Assembly (NCBI GenBank): GCA_947464335.1
Contig: CANHWG010000002.1
Coordinates: forward strand, 21,701 to 85,700
DNA: 64,000 nucleotides
Reading direction: 5' to 3'
From: Flavobacteriaceae bacterium
Lineage (GTDB): Bacteria; Bacteroidota; Bacteroidia; Flavobacteriales; Flavobacteriaceae
Shown one piece after another: positions 19,968 to 29,036 of the stretch (positions are counted from its first letter, which is position 1; each line of letters opens with the position of its first letter). The notes under the pieces were generated by a model. It ran no database searches. It was given only the letters and a program-made list of their open reading frames with translations, and was not told the DNA's origin. The position numbers and the translations under genes were made by a program.

Positions 19968-20989
19968 TTTAACGAATTGTCAATTTGAAATTCATCAATT
20001 AAAACTTTATGGTTTTTAATAATTGTATCAATAATATCTTTAACATTATCCTTATAATCTACTTCTACTACACTAGAATTGTTTACCCATTCAACTATGG
20101 GTTCGATCATTTTTTTACTAAATTTTTTTAATACGGTAACTCCCATTTCTTCTAACATAGCAGCATTACAATGTTGCTCATATTGTTTTTTCATTGGAAT
20201 TACTAGTAGTTTCTTTTTAAGGAATAAAGCTTCACTTGTAGTGCCAAAACCAGCATTTGTCAATATACCTTCGGCAGAAGCCATGCTTTTCAGAAAAAGA
20301 TCAGAGTTGATAGGGTTTATTGATATGTTGTGAACTTTGTATTTTTTGGTACTATGTTTTGAAAAAACTTGCCACTCAACATGGTCGATTTTTTTCAACC
20401 TTTTGATAATTTGTATATCATCAAAAGAGGGTAAGTAAACGGTATAATGGCCATTATTTGTAGGGGTAATAGCTCTTACTTCTTTTCGAATTATTGGGGT
20501 AAAAACAGTAGAATCTAGACTTTTAAAATGTAGACCATAATTATAATTTGTAGGAGCGTAATTTTGTAAAATTAGTCTTCCCAAGACATCGTCATTTTCA
20601 GGTTTAGGGGCTAAATGATGTAGGGTTGCAACTTGATTACTTAGACCAACACATGCTTTTTTGGCTTTAATTGCAGCCCATACAGAAATGGGTTCAAAAT
20701 CACTAATTATTAAATCATATTCTTTGATATTTAGTGCTTTAATGTCTTTTAATAGTTTTCTTGAATTTAATTTTAAAAAAGTTTCCCAAAAATTAATTCC
20801 TCCTTTTTTTCCAAAAATAAATGAAAGCCCTTTAAACTTATATTTTACTTCAAAAGGGAGTTCAATATCTGATTGAATACCACTAACGAGTATGTCTAAA
20901 TCACCTTTTTTTTGTAAATAGGGAATAATTTCTATAGCTCTTGTGATATGGCCATTTCCAGTTCCTTGTACAGCATATAGAATTTTCAT
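19964..20989 (-). CDS. Glycosyltransferase (MJ1255-type / COG1819-like)
   Basis: MKILYAVQGTGNGHITRAIEIIPYL; GILTNAGFGTTSEALFLKKKLLVIPMKKQYEQHCNAAMLEEMG. Confidence 0.85.
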   Translation of the reverse strand: MKILYAVQGTGNGHITRAIEIIPYLQKKGDLDILVSGIQSDIELPFEVKYKFKGLSFIFGKKGGINFWETFLKLNSRKLLKDIKALNIKEYDLIISDFEPISVWAAIKAKKACVGLSNQVATLHHLAPKPENDDVLGRLILQNYAPTNYNYGLHFKSLDSTVFTPIIRKEVRAITPTNNGHYTVYLPSFDDIQIIKRLKKIDHVEWQVFSKHSTKKYKVHNISINPINSDLFLKSMASAEGILTNAGFGTTSEALFLKKKLLVIPMKKQYEQHCNAAMLEEMGVTVLKKFSKKMIEPIVEWVNNSSVVEVDYKDNVKDIIDTIIKNHKVLIDEFQIDNSLK

Positions 20990-21107
20990 AAATCTGATCT
21001 CATAAATCTTAATTAGTAAAAGTTAAAGAATATGATGTTATATATTTTTTATTATCAATTATTCTATGACTTCGGGCTAAATCCACCTCTTATCTTAAAG
21101 TAACTAT

Positions 21108-24014
21108 TTAAAAATTATAGGTCATTGAAAAAGAAAATGTAGGTCCAAATTTTGTACGCCAATAAAGATTATCGTACTTGGGATTATAGCCATCTTCATA
21201 TAGGTAGTCTCCAGTAAAAACATAATTCCCAAATGTTTCAAAAGTTCCATATCGACTTGCTTTACTGTAATCATTCTGATAGAAAATTTGATCTTGAGCC
21301 AAAATATTTTGAATGTTAAGTTTCAGTTCTATTTTGTTTTTCATTAAGTTTTTTGCTACTTGAAAATCAATTATTGTCCTTCCTTTTTCCCATAAAGCTG
21401 GATTAAATTCATTTCCTGCAATTGCAATTCTATTTCCAACTCTATTTAAATTAGAGGAAAAGACCCAGCCATTCTCTTTGTTCAAATATTGCAAACCTAC
21501 GTTTATCACAAAAGGAGATTGACCTTGTAGCGGAATGCTCGAATCGGTATTGATAGAACTAATACTCGAAACATCCACCACTGATTTAATTATCGCAGTA
21601 TTAGCAAATAATGTGATATCATCAAAAACGGTAGTATTTTCGTTTGTGAAAATAGAACTCAATAAGGTTCTAAATTCTAATTCTATACCGCTATTTATGG
21701 CACTGTCTGCGTTTCTATAGGTTACAGTTTTATTGTTGATTTCCTGCTTAAGCTCTATAGGATTCGTGAAATTTTTTCTAAAATAGGAAACTGAAAATAG
21801 CTGTCCTTTTCCGGGATAAAATTCATAACGTATGTCAAAATTTTTAACTTTAGCTATTTTCAAAGTATCATTTCCTTGAGTAAAAAATTGAGTGGTAAAA
21901 TCATAAAATCCAAAAGGTGCTAATTCTCTATATTCAGGTCTGTTTAACGTTTTTGAATAGCTAACACGTAAATTTTGTTTACTGGTTAAAGCATAGACTA
22001 TATTTACAGAAGGAAGTATATCATTTTGAGGCTTATTTAAAGATAGATACTCCGTTTCACCTTTTCGAGCATCCAAAGTTTGAACGAAACTTTCATATCG
22101 AACGCCCCAGATGACTCTGAATTTTTTATAGCGATTATCTAGCATAATATAGCCTGCATTTAATCTAGAGGTTGCAGAATACGAATCTGTAAATTTTGTA
22201 AAATCAAACAGAGTAAAACCGTTTAATCCGGATGGAAGTTGCCCCATATTGGCAACATTAAAAATAGTAGCATTAGGCAATTCTAATAGTTGTGTATCAA
22301 AACTTCCTCCTTGTGTCAGCGTATTATATTGTAATTGACGAGCAAAAAAGTCTCTTTCTCTGTATTGTGTAAAACCACCAATTTTTAATTCATTATTTAA
22401 TTTTTCACCAATTAAAAATTTTCTTGAAATATCTATTTTACCTCCAGTGATAAATTCTTTATTTTCAGAAAAAAACATTCCTCCACCGTAATCAGGACCA
22501 CCATTATTATTTGCAATTAGTGCAATAGGCGTCGTTTGCGCCGGATCTGTACTAGTAGGGTCCGCTATAGTATACATATTTCTACGCAAATTGGGAATGT
22601 CTCTATTAATGTCGCTATAAAAGCCAGTCCAGTTCAGTTTAATTTTTGGTTTAGAAAAATAATGTTCTCCATTTAATTGTCCAGAATAAATTCTATTGCT
22701 TGTAAACCATCTCACATCTGAAACAGTTTCTCTAACATCTGGAACATCATTTTGACCATTTCGTTCTACTACTAAATCAGTTGAATTTATACTGAAAATG
22801 TTTTTAAAAGAAAGGGAATGATTATCATTAAATTTCAACGAAAAATTTGCTAATGCAGCGGTTAATACTTGCTCACTGTAGTTTCTGTCATTATATTGTT
22901 TGGTCAAAATTGCCGGTAAATCTTGTCCAGGATTGTCATAATCATTCCTTAATACGGTAGTAAAATTATTCGATTTGTTATTGGAAACCGAAAACATTAT
23001 CCCTAGTGTTTTATCTTTAATATCAAAATGATGACCTATAGAATATTGAAAGCTATAATTTGGGCCAAAAGTGCTATCATTGATGTTCCAATCTGATTTA
23101 AAAGATTTGGCTACATCTACTCTTTCTTGAAAAGACAAATTGCTAAATACCTCAGTACTAGGAATAGTTGATGGTAAAGCTCGTGGGCCATTATCAAACC
23201 CTAACCAATCAGTTCCACTGCCTTTATAAGTTCTTTGATTTTCACCTGTTGTTATGGTATTGTATCCCGTACCAATAGTTACGGATTGAAAATCTTTATC
23301 AGGAACCGATTTTGTATTTATCTGAACAACACCTCCGGCAAAATCACCAGGTAAATCTGGTGAAGCTGTTTTGGTTATTATTAAATTATCCAACATATTA
23401 GATGGAAAAATATCAAAAGAGAATGCTTTTCTATCTGATTCCGAACTCGGCAATGGCGCTCCATTTAAAAAAGCGGCATTATAACGATCATTCAAACCTC
23501 TAATAATTACAAATCGATTATCTTGAATACTTGCCCCGCTAATTCTTTTTAAAACATCAGAAGTATTTTTATCAGGAGTTCTCTTAATGGTTTCGGCAGA
23601 AATACCATCAGATACATTGGCGCTATTTTTTTGAGCTATTAATAAAGATTTAACCGATTCTGTTTTTGCTTTTGTTCTGGTAATTACGACTTCATCCAAT
23701 ACATTTTTTTGTGAATTTAAAGACGCATTTATGTTGGTTGTTTCATTTGCTATTACGTTTACATCAGAAACAGCTTTTGTTTGGTAGCCAACAAATCGAA
23801 ATTCTATTTCATAAAGACCAACAGGAATATTTCTAAAGATAAATTTTCCTTCGGAGTCACTGGTTATGCTTTTTTTTAACTCTTTGATGCTAATATTAAC
23901 ACCCGGAAGAGATGAACCATTTGATTCATCAAGAACACTTCCTGAAATTATGCCGGATTGAGAGTAAATAGTTTGTGATATAATAAATAACAATAGAGAG
24001 TAAAATAATTTCAT
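21108..24014 (-). CDS. TonB-dependent receptor with N-terminal carboxypeptidase-like (CarboxypepD_reg) domain
   Basis: GIISGSVLDESNGSSLPGVNISIKELKKSITSDSEGKFIFRNIPVG; plug domain GISAETIKRTPDKNTSDVLKRISGASIQDNRFVIIRGLNDRYN. Confidence 0.95.
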   Translation of the reverse strand: MKLFYSLLLFIISQTIYSQSGIISGSVLDESNGSSLPGVNISIKELKKSITSDSEGKFIFRNIPVGLYEIEFRFVGYQTKAVSDVNVIANETTNINASLNSQKNVLDEVVITRTKAKTESVKSLLIAQKNSANVSDGISAETIKRTPDKNTSDVLKRISGASIQDNRFVIIRGLNDRYNAAFLNGAPLPSSESDRKAFSFDIFPSNMLDNLIITKTASPDLPGDFAGGVVQINTKSVPDKDFQSVTIGTGYNTITTGENQRTYKGSGTDWLGFDNGPRALPSTIPSTEVFSNLSFQERVDVAKSFKSDWNINDSTFGPNYSFQYSIGHHFDIKDKTLGIMFSVSNNKSNNFTTVLRNDYDNPGQDLPAILTKQYNDRNYSEQVLTAALANFSLKFNDNHSLSFKNIFSINSTDLVVERNGQNDVPDVRETVSDVRWFTSNRIYSGQLNGEHYFSKPKIKLNWTGFYSDINRDIPNLRRNMYTIADPTSTDPAQTTPIALIANNNGGPDYGGGMFFSENKEFITGGKIDISRKFLIGEKLNNELKIGGFTQYRERDFFARQLQYNTLTQGGSFDTQLLELPNATIFNVANMGQLPSGLNGFTLFDFTKFTDSYSATSRLNAGYIMLDNRYKKFRVIWGVRYESFVQTLDARKGETEYLSLNKPQNDILPSVNIVYALTSKQNLRVSYSKTLNRPEYRELAPFGFYDFTTQFFTQGNDTLKIAKVKNFDIRYEFYPGKGQLFSVSYFRKNFTNPIELKQEINNKTVTYRNADSAINSGIELEFRTLLSSIFTNENTTVFDDITLFANTAIIKSVVDVSSISSINTDSSIPLQGQSPFVINVGLQYLNKENGWVFSSNLNRVGNRIAIAGNEFNPALWEKGRTIIDFQVAKNLMKNKIELKLNIQNILAQDQIFYQNDYSKASRYGTFETFGNYVFTGDYLYEDGYNPKYDNLYWRTKFGPTFSFSMTYNF

Positions 24015-24202
24015 GCTTTAGATTTTTGCTTCATGCAAACTAAAGGCGCAATTGTCAAATTATTGTTAATATAAAATTATTTAATACAAGCATATCATTA
24101 TAAAAACATTAATAAATCATTACTTACAAAACCAAAAGCATAATGAATGTTTTGAAATTGTTAATAATTAATTTGCTGGTGTTTAACGACTACTAATTTG
24201 AA

Positions 24203-24210
24203 TAGATTTG
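24203..24210 (+). promoter_or_regulatory. Bacteroidota -7 element TAGATTTG upstream of the OmpA-family gene
   Basis: TAnnTTTG match 18 nt upstream of the ATG at 24229. Confidence 0.4.
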
Positions 24211-24228
24211 CAAAAAAATATATATTTT

Positions 24229-25548
24229 ATGAGAAAATATTTGTCATTAATTTTGATAATTCTTGTTGCTAGTAGTTCTTTTTCACAAGAAAGTATTGAT
24301 TCAGCAAGTATAAAAAAACCAAAAATAAATAGATGGTCTATAGATTTTTCTTTTGGAAGTAGTCGGGGAATTAGACCTTACAATGAGGGTTATTTTTCTA
24401 CTGAAAATGAAAAGTTTTTAGGGGAATTTAATTTAAATTCTATCAATATTGGAGCAAGGTATTATATTAATAAATACGTAACATTTAAATCTGATTTAGC
24501 TTTTGATCGATTTTTACCTACGAACGATAAAAGTTTAGATTTTGATGTGGCTCAATATAGATTGTCTATTCAGACCATGTTTAACATTAATATGTTATTT
24601 GGTTTAGATGAATTTTCAAAATTCAAATTACAACCTCATTTAGGGTTAAATATTGCTTCTTTGAAAACTATTAAATCATCCCAAAATCAGGTCATTGGTT
24701 CGCCTGATCATATCATCGGAATGATTATAGGTATTACTCCTTCCTACAACATAACAAGTAAAACTAATTTATTTTTAGATTTAAGTTTAATAAACAATTT
24801 TAGACAACATCATACTTGGGATGGAAATGTGTCAGATGAAACGAATAATTTAACAGGTCAGATGAGTAACATTTCATTAGGAATTAGCTATAAATTAGGA
24901 AAACCAATTACTAATGATGAAAAAGAAGCACTAAAAAAACTGGAAGAAGCCAAAAATAACGAATTAGAAAAAAGACTTACTGATGTTGAAACTAAACTGA
25001 TTGATACTGATAATGATGGAGTACCAGATCTTATTGATCAAGAGAAAAGTTCATTAGAAGGAGCCTTGGTAGACAGTAAAGGTGTTATGATTGACAAAAA
25101 CAAAAATAATATTCCTGATGAAGTAGAAAAGTATTTAGATAAAACGAATGGAAAAACGAATGGGAGTGGTTTAAATAATTCAGAAGATTCAAGTAATGAA
25201 ATGTTCAAAAAAGCAATAGATGAAGGTTATATCTGTGTGTTTTTCGAAACAGGTAAAGCAGTGTATTCTAATTCTTCTAAAGATGCTATTAATTACATAC
25301 AAACTTTCTTAATAACAAATCCTGAGGCTAAAATCGATTTGATTGGGTACACTGACGATATTGGAACAAGCGAGTACAACCAAAAATTAGGTTTAGATAG
25401 AGCTAATAATGTAAAAGATACTTTAGTTAAATTAGGAATTGAACCTTATAGATTAAAGGCAATATCTGCTGGGGAAGATCAAACTTATAATCCAAGTACA
25501 CAAGAGACAAGAAGTTTTGTTAGAAAAGTTATTTTTAGAATAAAATAA
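24229..25548 (+). CDS. OmpA-family outer membrane protein
   Basis: Signal peptide MRKYLSLILIILVASSSFSQ; DTDNDGVPDLIDQE calcium-type repeat; OmpA domain IDLIGYTDDIGTSEYNQKLGLDRANNVKDTLVKLGI. ORF track starts at a TTG at 24208; the ATG at 24229 looks better. Confidence 0.92.
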   Translation: MRKYLSLILIILVASSSFSQESIDSASIKKPKINRWSIDFSFGSSRGIRPYNEGYFSTENEKFLGEFNLNSINIGARYYINKYVTFKSDLAFDRFLPTNDKSLDFDVAQYRLSIQTMFNINMLFGLDEFSKFKLQPHLGLNIASLKTIKSSQNQVIGSPDHIIGMIIGITPSYNITSKTNLFLDLSLINNFRQHHTWDGNVSDETNNLTGQMSNISLGISYKLGKPITNDEKEALKKLEEAKNNELEKRLTDVETKLIDTDNDGVPDLIDQEKSSLEGALVDSKGVMIDKNKNNIPDEVEKYLDKTNGKTNGSGLNNSEDSSNEMFKKAIDEGYICVFFETGKAVYSNSSKDAINYIQTFLITNPEAKIDLIGYTDDIGTSEYNQKLGLDRANNVKDTLVKLGIEPYRLKAISAGEDQTYNPSTQETRSFVRKVIFRIK

Positions 25549-25580
25549 TGGGATTAACTATATAGTAAATATATTTTATG

Positions 25581-25608
25581 AAAACCTGAAATTTTAATTT
25601 CAGGTTTT
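25581..25608 (+). terminator. Terminator of OmpA-family gene
   Basis: AAAACCTGAAATT-TT-AATTTCAGGTTTT followed by T-run. Confidence 0.85.
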
Positions 25609-25896
25609 TTTATTTGTATTAGTGATCAACTTCAATTACATTTAAGCTACGTTTTTCTATTTATTAATTGGTAATGAGATTTGATATAAAGAGGAGGACT
25701 GCCAGTGGCAGTCAGGCCTGCCTGCCGGAAGGCAGGTACGCGAGCTTTAGCTCGCTAAGTATCGCTTGGGATTAACTTCGTTGATCCTTTTTGGTAGAAC
25801 CTAACACAAAAAAACCTCCAAGAACGCTTCGCGTCCTTTTGTTTTTTTTTCTAAAACACTTACAAGAGCAAACTCTTTACGCGTTTTAAAAATAAA

Positions 25897-25920
25897 AACC
25901 GATTAGTTTCCTAATCGGTT
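25897..25920. terminator. Terminator-like hairpin of repeat unit 1 (loop TTTC on + strand)
   Basis: AACCGATTAG-TTTC-CTAATCGGTT with flanking A/T tracts. Confidence 0.75.
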
Positions 25921-26156
25921 TTTTTGTGGGTAATGAGATTTGATATAAAGAGGAGGACTGCCAGTGGCAGTCAGGCCTGCCTGCCGGAAGGCAGGTACGC
26001 GAGCTTTAGTTCGCTAAGTATCGCTTGGGATTAACTTCGTTGATCCTTTTTGGGAGAACCTAACACAAAAAAACCTCCAAGAACGCTTCGCGTCCTTTTG
26101 TTTTTTATTTCTAAAACACTTACAAGAGCAAACTCTTTACGCATTTTAAAAATAAA

Positions 26157-26180
26157 AACCGATTAGGAAACTAATCGGTT
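26157..26180. terminator. Terminator-like hairpin of repeat unit 2 (loop inverted, GAAA on + strand)
   Basis: AACCGATTAG-GAAA-CTAATCGGTT. Confidence 0.75.
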
Positions 26181-26387
26181 TTATTGTGGGTAATGAGATT
26201 TGATATAAAGAGGAGGACTGCCAGTGGCAGTCAGGTACGCGAGCTTTAGCTCGCTAAGTATCGCTTGGGATTAACTTCGTTGATCCTTTTTGGTAGAACC
26301 TAACACAAAAAAACCTCCAAGAACGCTTCGCGTCCTTTTGTTTTTTATTTCTAAAACACTTACAAGAGTAAACTCTTGACGCGTTTT

Positions 26388-26420
26388 AAAAATAAAAACC
26401 GATTAGTTTCCTAATCGGTT
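26388..26420 (-). terminator. Probable tRNA-Val terminator (repeat unit 3 hairpin)
   Basis: Minus strand: AACCGATTAGGAAACTAATCGGTTTTTATTTTT starting 6 nt after the tRNA discriminator base. Confidence 0.8.
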
Positions 26421-26426
26421 TTATTG

Positions 26427-26501
26427 TGGGTAATGAGGGATTCGAACCCCCGACCCTCTCGGTGTAAACGAGATGCTCTGAACCAACTGAGCTAATCACC
26501 C
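26427..26501 (-). tRNA. tRNA-Val (anticodon UAC)
   Basis: GGGTGATTAGCTCAGTTGGTTCAGAGCATCTCGTTTACACCGAGAGGGTCGGGGGTTCGAATCCCTCATTACCCA folds as a cloverleaf; anticodon loop TTTACAC; CCA not encoded. Confidence 0.97.
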
Positions 26502-26570
26502 GTGTTGCGCTTTAATGCGAGTGCAAATATAGGACTCTTTTTTATATCTGCAAACTTAAATTGAAAAAAA

Positions 26571-27791
26571 TCACAAAATTTCTGCTACTACAAACGTACT
26601 CCCACCAAGATAAATGAAGTCATTATGGTTGGCATTTTTTTTAGCGGTTAGATAAGCTTTTGATACTGAAATATATGTTTCTCCGCAAAGAGAATAAGTC
26701 ATTGCTTTTTCTTTTAAAATTACAGGATCTAATCCTCGAGGAATATTTGGCTTACAGAAATAATAAATGGCATTTTTGGGAAATATAGGTAGAATTTCGT
26801 CTAGATTTTTGTCATTTACTAATCCTAAAACTATATGTAATTGATCATAAATTTCATTTTTTATTTGGTTCATAACAATTTTTAACCCGTGAGCATTATG
26901 TGCCGTATCACAAATAATTTTTGGATTTGAACCCAGTTGTTGCCATCTTCCTTGAAGCCCTGTATTTTTAATTACATTCAAAAATCCTTTTATAATAGCT
27001 TCTTCAGGAACGATTAGCAACTTTTTAGTATTGACTACTTTTAGGGTTTGCAATACCGTTTTTTTATTTTGAACCTGATAATCGCCCAGCAAAGCCGAAG
27101 GATAAGTTTCTTGAATCAAATCGGAGGCAAAATAGATTTCAGAGTGCATCTCTTTTGCTTTAGTTAAAAAAACAGATTCTGTTTCAGTCGTATATTCTCC
27201 AATAATTATAGGGATATTGGATTTAATAATTCCGGCTTTTTCATACGCTATTGCTTCTAAAGTATCTCCTAAAAATTGTGTATGATCTAATCCGATATTT
27301 GTGATAACCGATACTATTGGAGTAATTATATTAGTCGAATCTAATCTTCCTCCCATTCCCACTTCAATAATATTGATATCTGTTTTTTGTTTCACAAAAT
27401 ACTCAAATGCCAAACCAACACTCATTTCAAAAAAACTTAATTCATGTGTTTCAAAAAACGCTTTGTTTTTGTTTATAAAATTACAAACGTATTGCTCCGG
27501 TATCGGTTTCCCGTTAATGACAATTCGTTCTCGATAATCTTTTAAATGGGGTGATGTATACAAGCCAACGTTATAACCTGCTTCTTGTAAAACCGAAGCT
27601 AAAAGATGCGATGTTGATCCTTTACCATTGGTTCCTGCCACGTGTATACATTTTAAATTTTTCTCTGGGTTACCTAAATGATTGGATAATAAAACGGTAT
27701 TGGTTATATCTTTTCTGTAGGCAGTTGCACCTTGTGTTTGATACATGGGCAATTGGTTAAACATCCATTTTAACGTTTCCGGATAGTTCAT
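26571..27791 (-). CDS. folC: Folylpolyglutamate synthase / dihydrofolate synthase
   Basis: HVAGTNGKGSTSHLLASVLQEAGYNVGLYTSPHL; VGMGGRLDSTNII; DTAHNAHGL. Confidence 0.95.
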   Translation of the reverse strand: MNYPETLKWMFNQLPMYQTQGATAYRKDITNTVLLSNHLGNPEKNLKCIHVAGTNGKGSTSHLLASVLQEAGYNVGLYTSPHLKDYRERIVINGKPIPEQYVCNFINKNKAFFETHELSFFEMSVGLAFEYFVKQKTDINIIEVGMGGRLDSTNIITPIVSVITNIGLDHTQFLGDTLEAIAYEKAGIIKSNIPIIIGEYTTETESVFLTKAKEMHSEIYFASDLIQETYPSALLGDYQVQNKKTVLQTLKVVNTKKLLIVPEEAIIKGFLNVIKNTGLQGRWQQLGSNPKIICDTAHNAHGLKIVMNQIKNEIYDQLHIVLGLVNDKNLDEILPIFPKNAIYYFCKPNIPRGLDPVILKEKAMTYSLCGETYISVSKAYLTAKKNANHNDFIYLGGSTFVVAEIL

Positions 27792-27918
27792 AATTTTAGG
27801 AAAATTTTTGAGCAGCTATATACTTTAGTAAACTTTTTTTCGTTTATATTGTCATGCGTATTCTAGAAGTACAAAATTGAAATTATTTTCAGAATTAATA
27901 GAAAAAAATTAAATAAAT

Positions 27919-28638
27919 ATGATTAGTACATTTTTGCAGTTACAAGCCGATACTTTAGCTCAAGCGATTCCGACTATAGAAAAAGCCAATGATGCTTTAA
28001 CCAATGAAGTTTCTGTGTTAGAATTTATTTTTAAAGGTGGTTTGTTCTTAATACCCATTGCTATTTTATTGTTCTATACTCTTTATGTAATTTTTGAACG
28101 CTATTTATACATACATAAAGCAGCAAAAATGGACAAACATTTAATGAAAGATATACGAAATCATTTAATTAATGCCAATATCGAAATGGCGGTTAATTCG
28201 GCTGAAAGGAGTGGAAATGCACAAGGCACAATAATTAAAGAAGGTGTGTTAACAATTGGAAGACATATTAATGAAATAGAATCTAATATGGAGCGTGCTG
28301 CCAATATCGAAATTGGCTATATGGAAAAAAAATTAGGACAACTTGGACTGATTGCGGGTATTGCTCCAACACTTGGTTTTATTGGTACGATTTCGGGAGT
28401 AATTAAAATATTTTATAGTATATCTGTGACAGAAGATATTAGTATTGGAAATATTTCTGGCGGATTGTATGAAAAAATGATTAGTAGTGGTGCCGGATTG
28501 ATAGTAGGAATTATAGCTTATAGTGCTTACCACCTATTCAACGGGAAAATAGATGCATTCTCATTAGATATACAAAAACAAGTATTAGAATTTGTAAATA
28601 TCATTCAAAGACCAAATCATGGCAATAAAGCGAAATAA
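27919..28638 (+). CDS. MotA/TolQ/ExbB proton channel family protein
   Basis: GYMEKKLGQLGLIAGIAPTLGFIGTISGVIKIFYSI; three TM segments. Confidence 0.93.
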   Translation: MISTFLQLQADTLAQAIPTIEKANDALTNEVSVLEFIFKGGLFLIPIAILLFYTLYVIFERYLYIHKAAKMDKHLMKDIRNHLINANIEMAVNSAERSGNAQGTIIKEGVLTIGRHINEIESNMERAANIEIGYMEKKLGQLGLIAGIAPTLGFIGTISGVIKIFYSISVTEDISIGNISGGLYEKMISSGAGLIVGIIAYSAYHLFNGKIDAFSLDIQKQVLEFVNIIQRPNHGNKAK

Positions 28639-29014
28639 AAGATTTCATGCAGAAGTCGCTACCTCTTCATTAAGCGACATTATGTTTTTCTTGTTGTTGT
28701 TTTTCTTAATCATTTCGACTTTGGCAAATCCAAATGTAATTCGAATGACATTGCCAAAATCTAAAACCAATGAAAAAACAAACAAGCAATTAATTACTTT
28801 GTCTATTACAGATGAAAAACGTTTTTTTGTGGATAAAGAAGAAGTAGACTTTGGACAGTTAGAAGATAAATTGTTATCCAAAATGGATCCTGCAAAACAA
28901 CAAACCGTAGTCATTAGAATTCCAGCGACATTGCAAGTACAAGATTTAGTAGATGTATTGCAAATAGGAGTCAAAAACAAACTTAAGTTTGTGATAGCTA
29001 CAAGTCCAAATTAA
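28619..29014 (+). CDS. ExbD/TolR biopolymer transport protein
   Basis: SSLSDIMFFLLLFFLIISTLANPNVIRMTLPKS; overlaps the exbB-like gene by 20 nt. Confidence 0.92.
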   Translation: MAIKRNKRFHAEVATSSLSDIMFFLLLFFLIISTLANPNVIRMTLPKSKTNEKTNKQLITLSITDEKRFFVDKEEVDFGQLEDKLLSKMDPAKQQTVVIRIPATLQVQDLVDVLQIGVKNKLKFVIATSPN

Positions 29015-29036
29015 ATTAATATAAAATCTTTATAAA

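Larger units (their letters stand above)
25670..26428 (-). repeat. Three tandem repeats (periods 259, 260, 240 bp) immediately 3' of tRNA-Val; each unit starts with a copy of the tRNA 3' end
   Basis: Unit starts GGTAATGAG at 25670, 25929, 26189; the fourth occurrence at 26429 is inside the tRNA gene itself. Units nearly identical apart from scattered SNPs and a 20-nt deletion in unit 3. Confidence 0.97.

Noticed and set aside
25670-26428. CRISPR-like array
   Set aside because: Only three units of 240-260 bp with no unique spacers; a tandem duplication, not a CRISPR
25670-26501. Integrated element using the tRNA-Val 3' end as an att site
   Set aside because: The copies of the tRNA 3' end flank only ~250-bp non-coding units; no integrase or mobility genes in the window
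28645-28980. Minus-strand 111-aa ORF
   Set aside because: Antisense to the ExbD-like gene, which has a clear family motif
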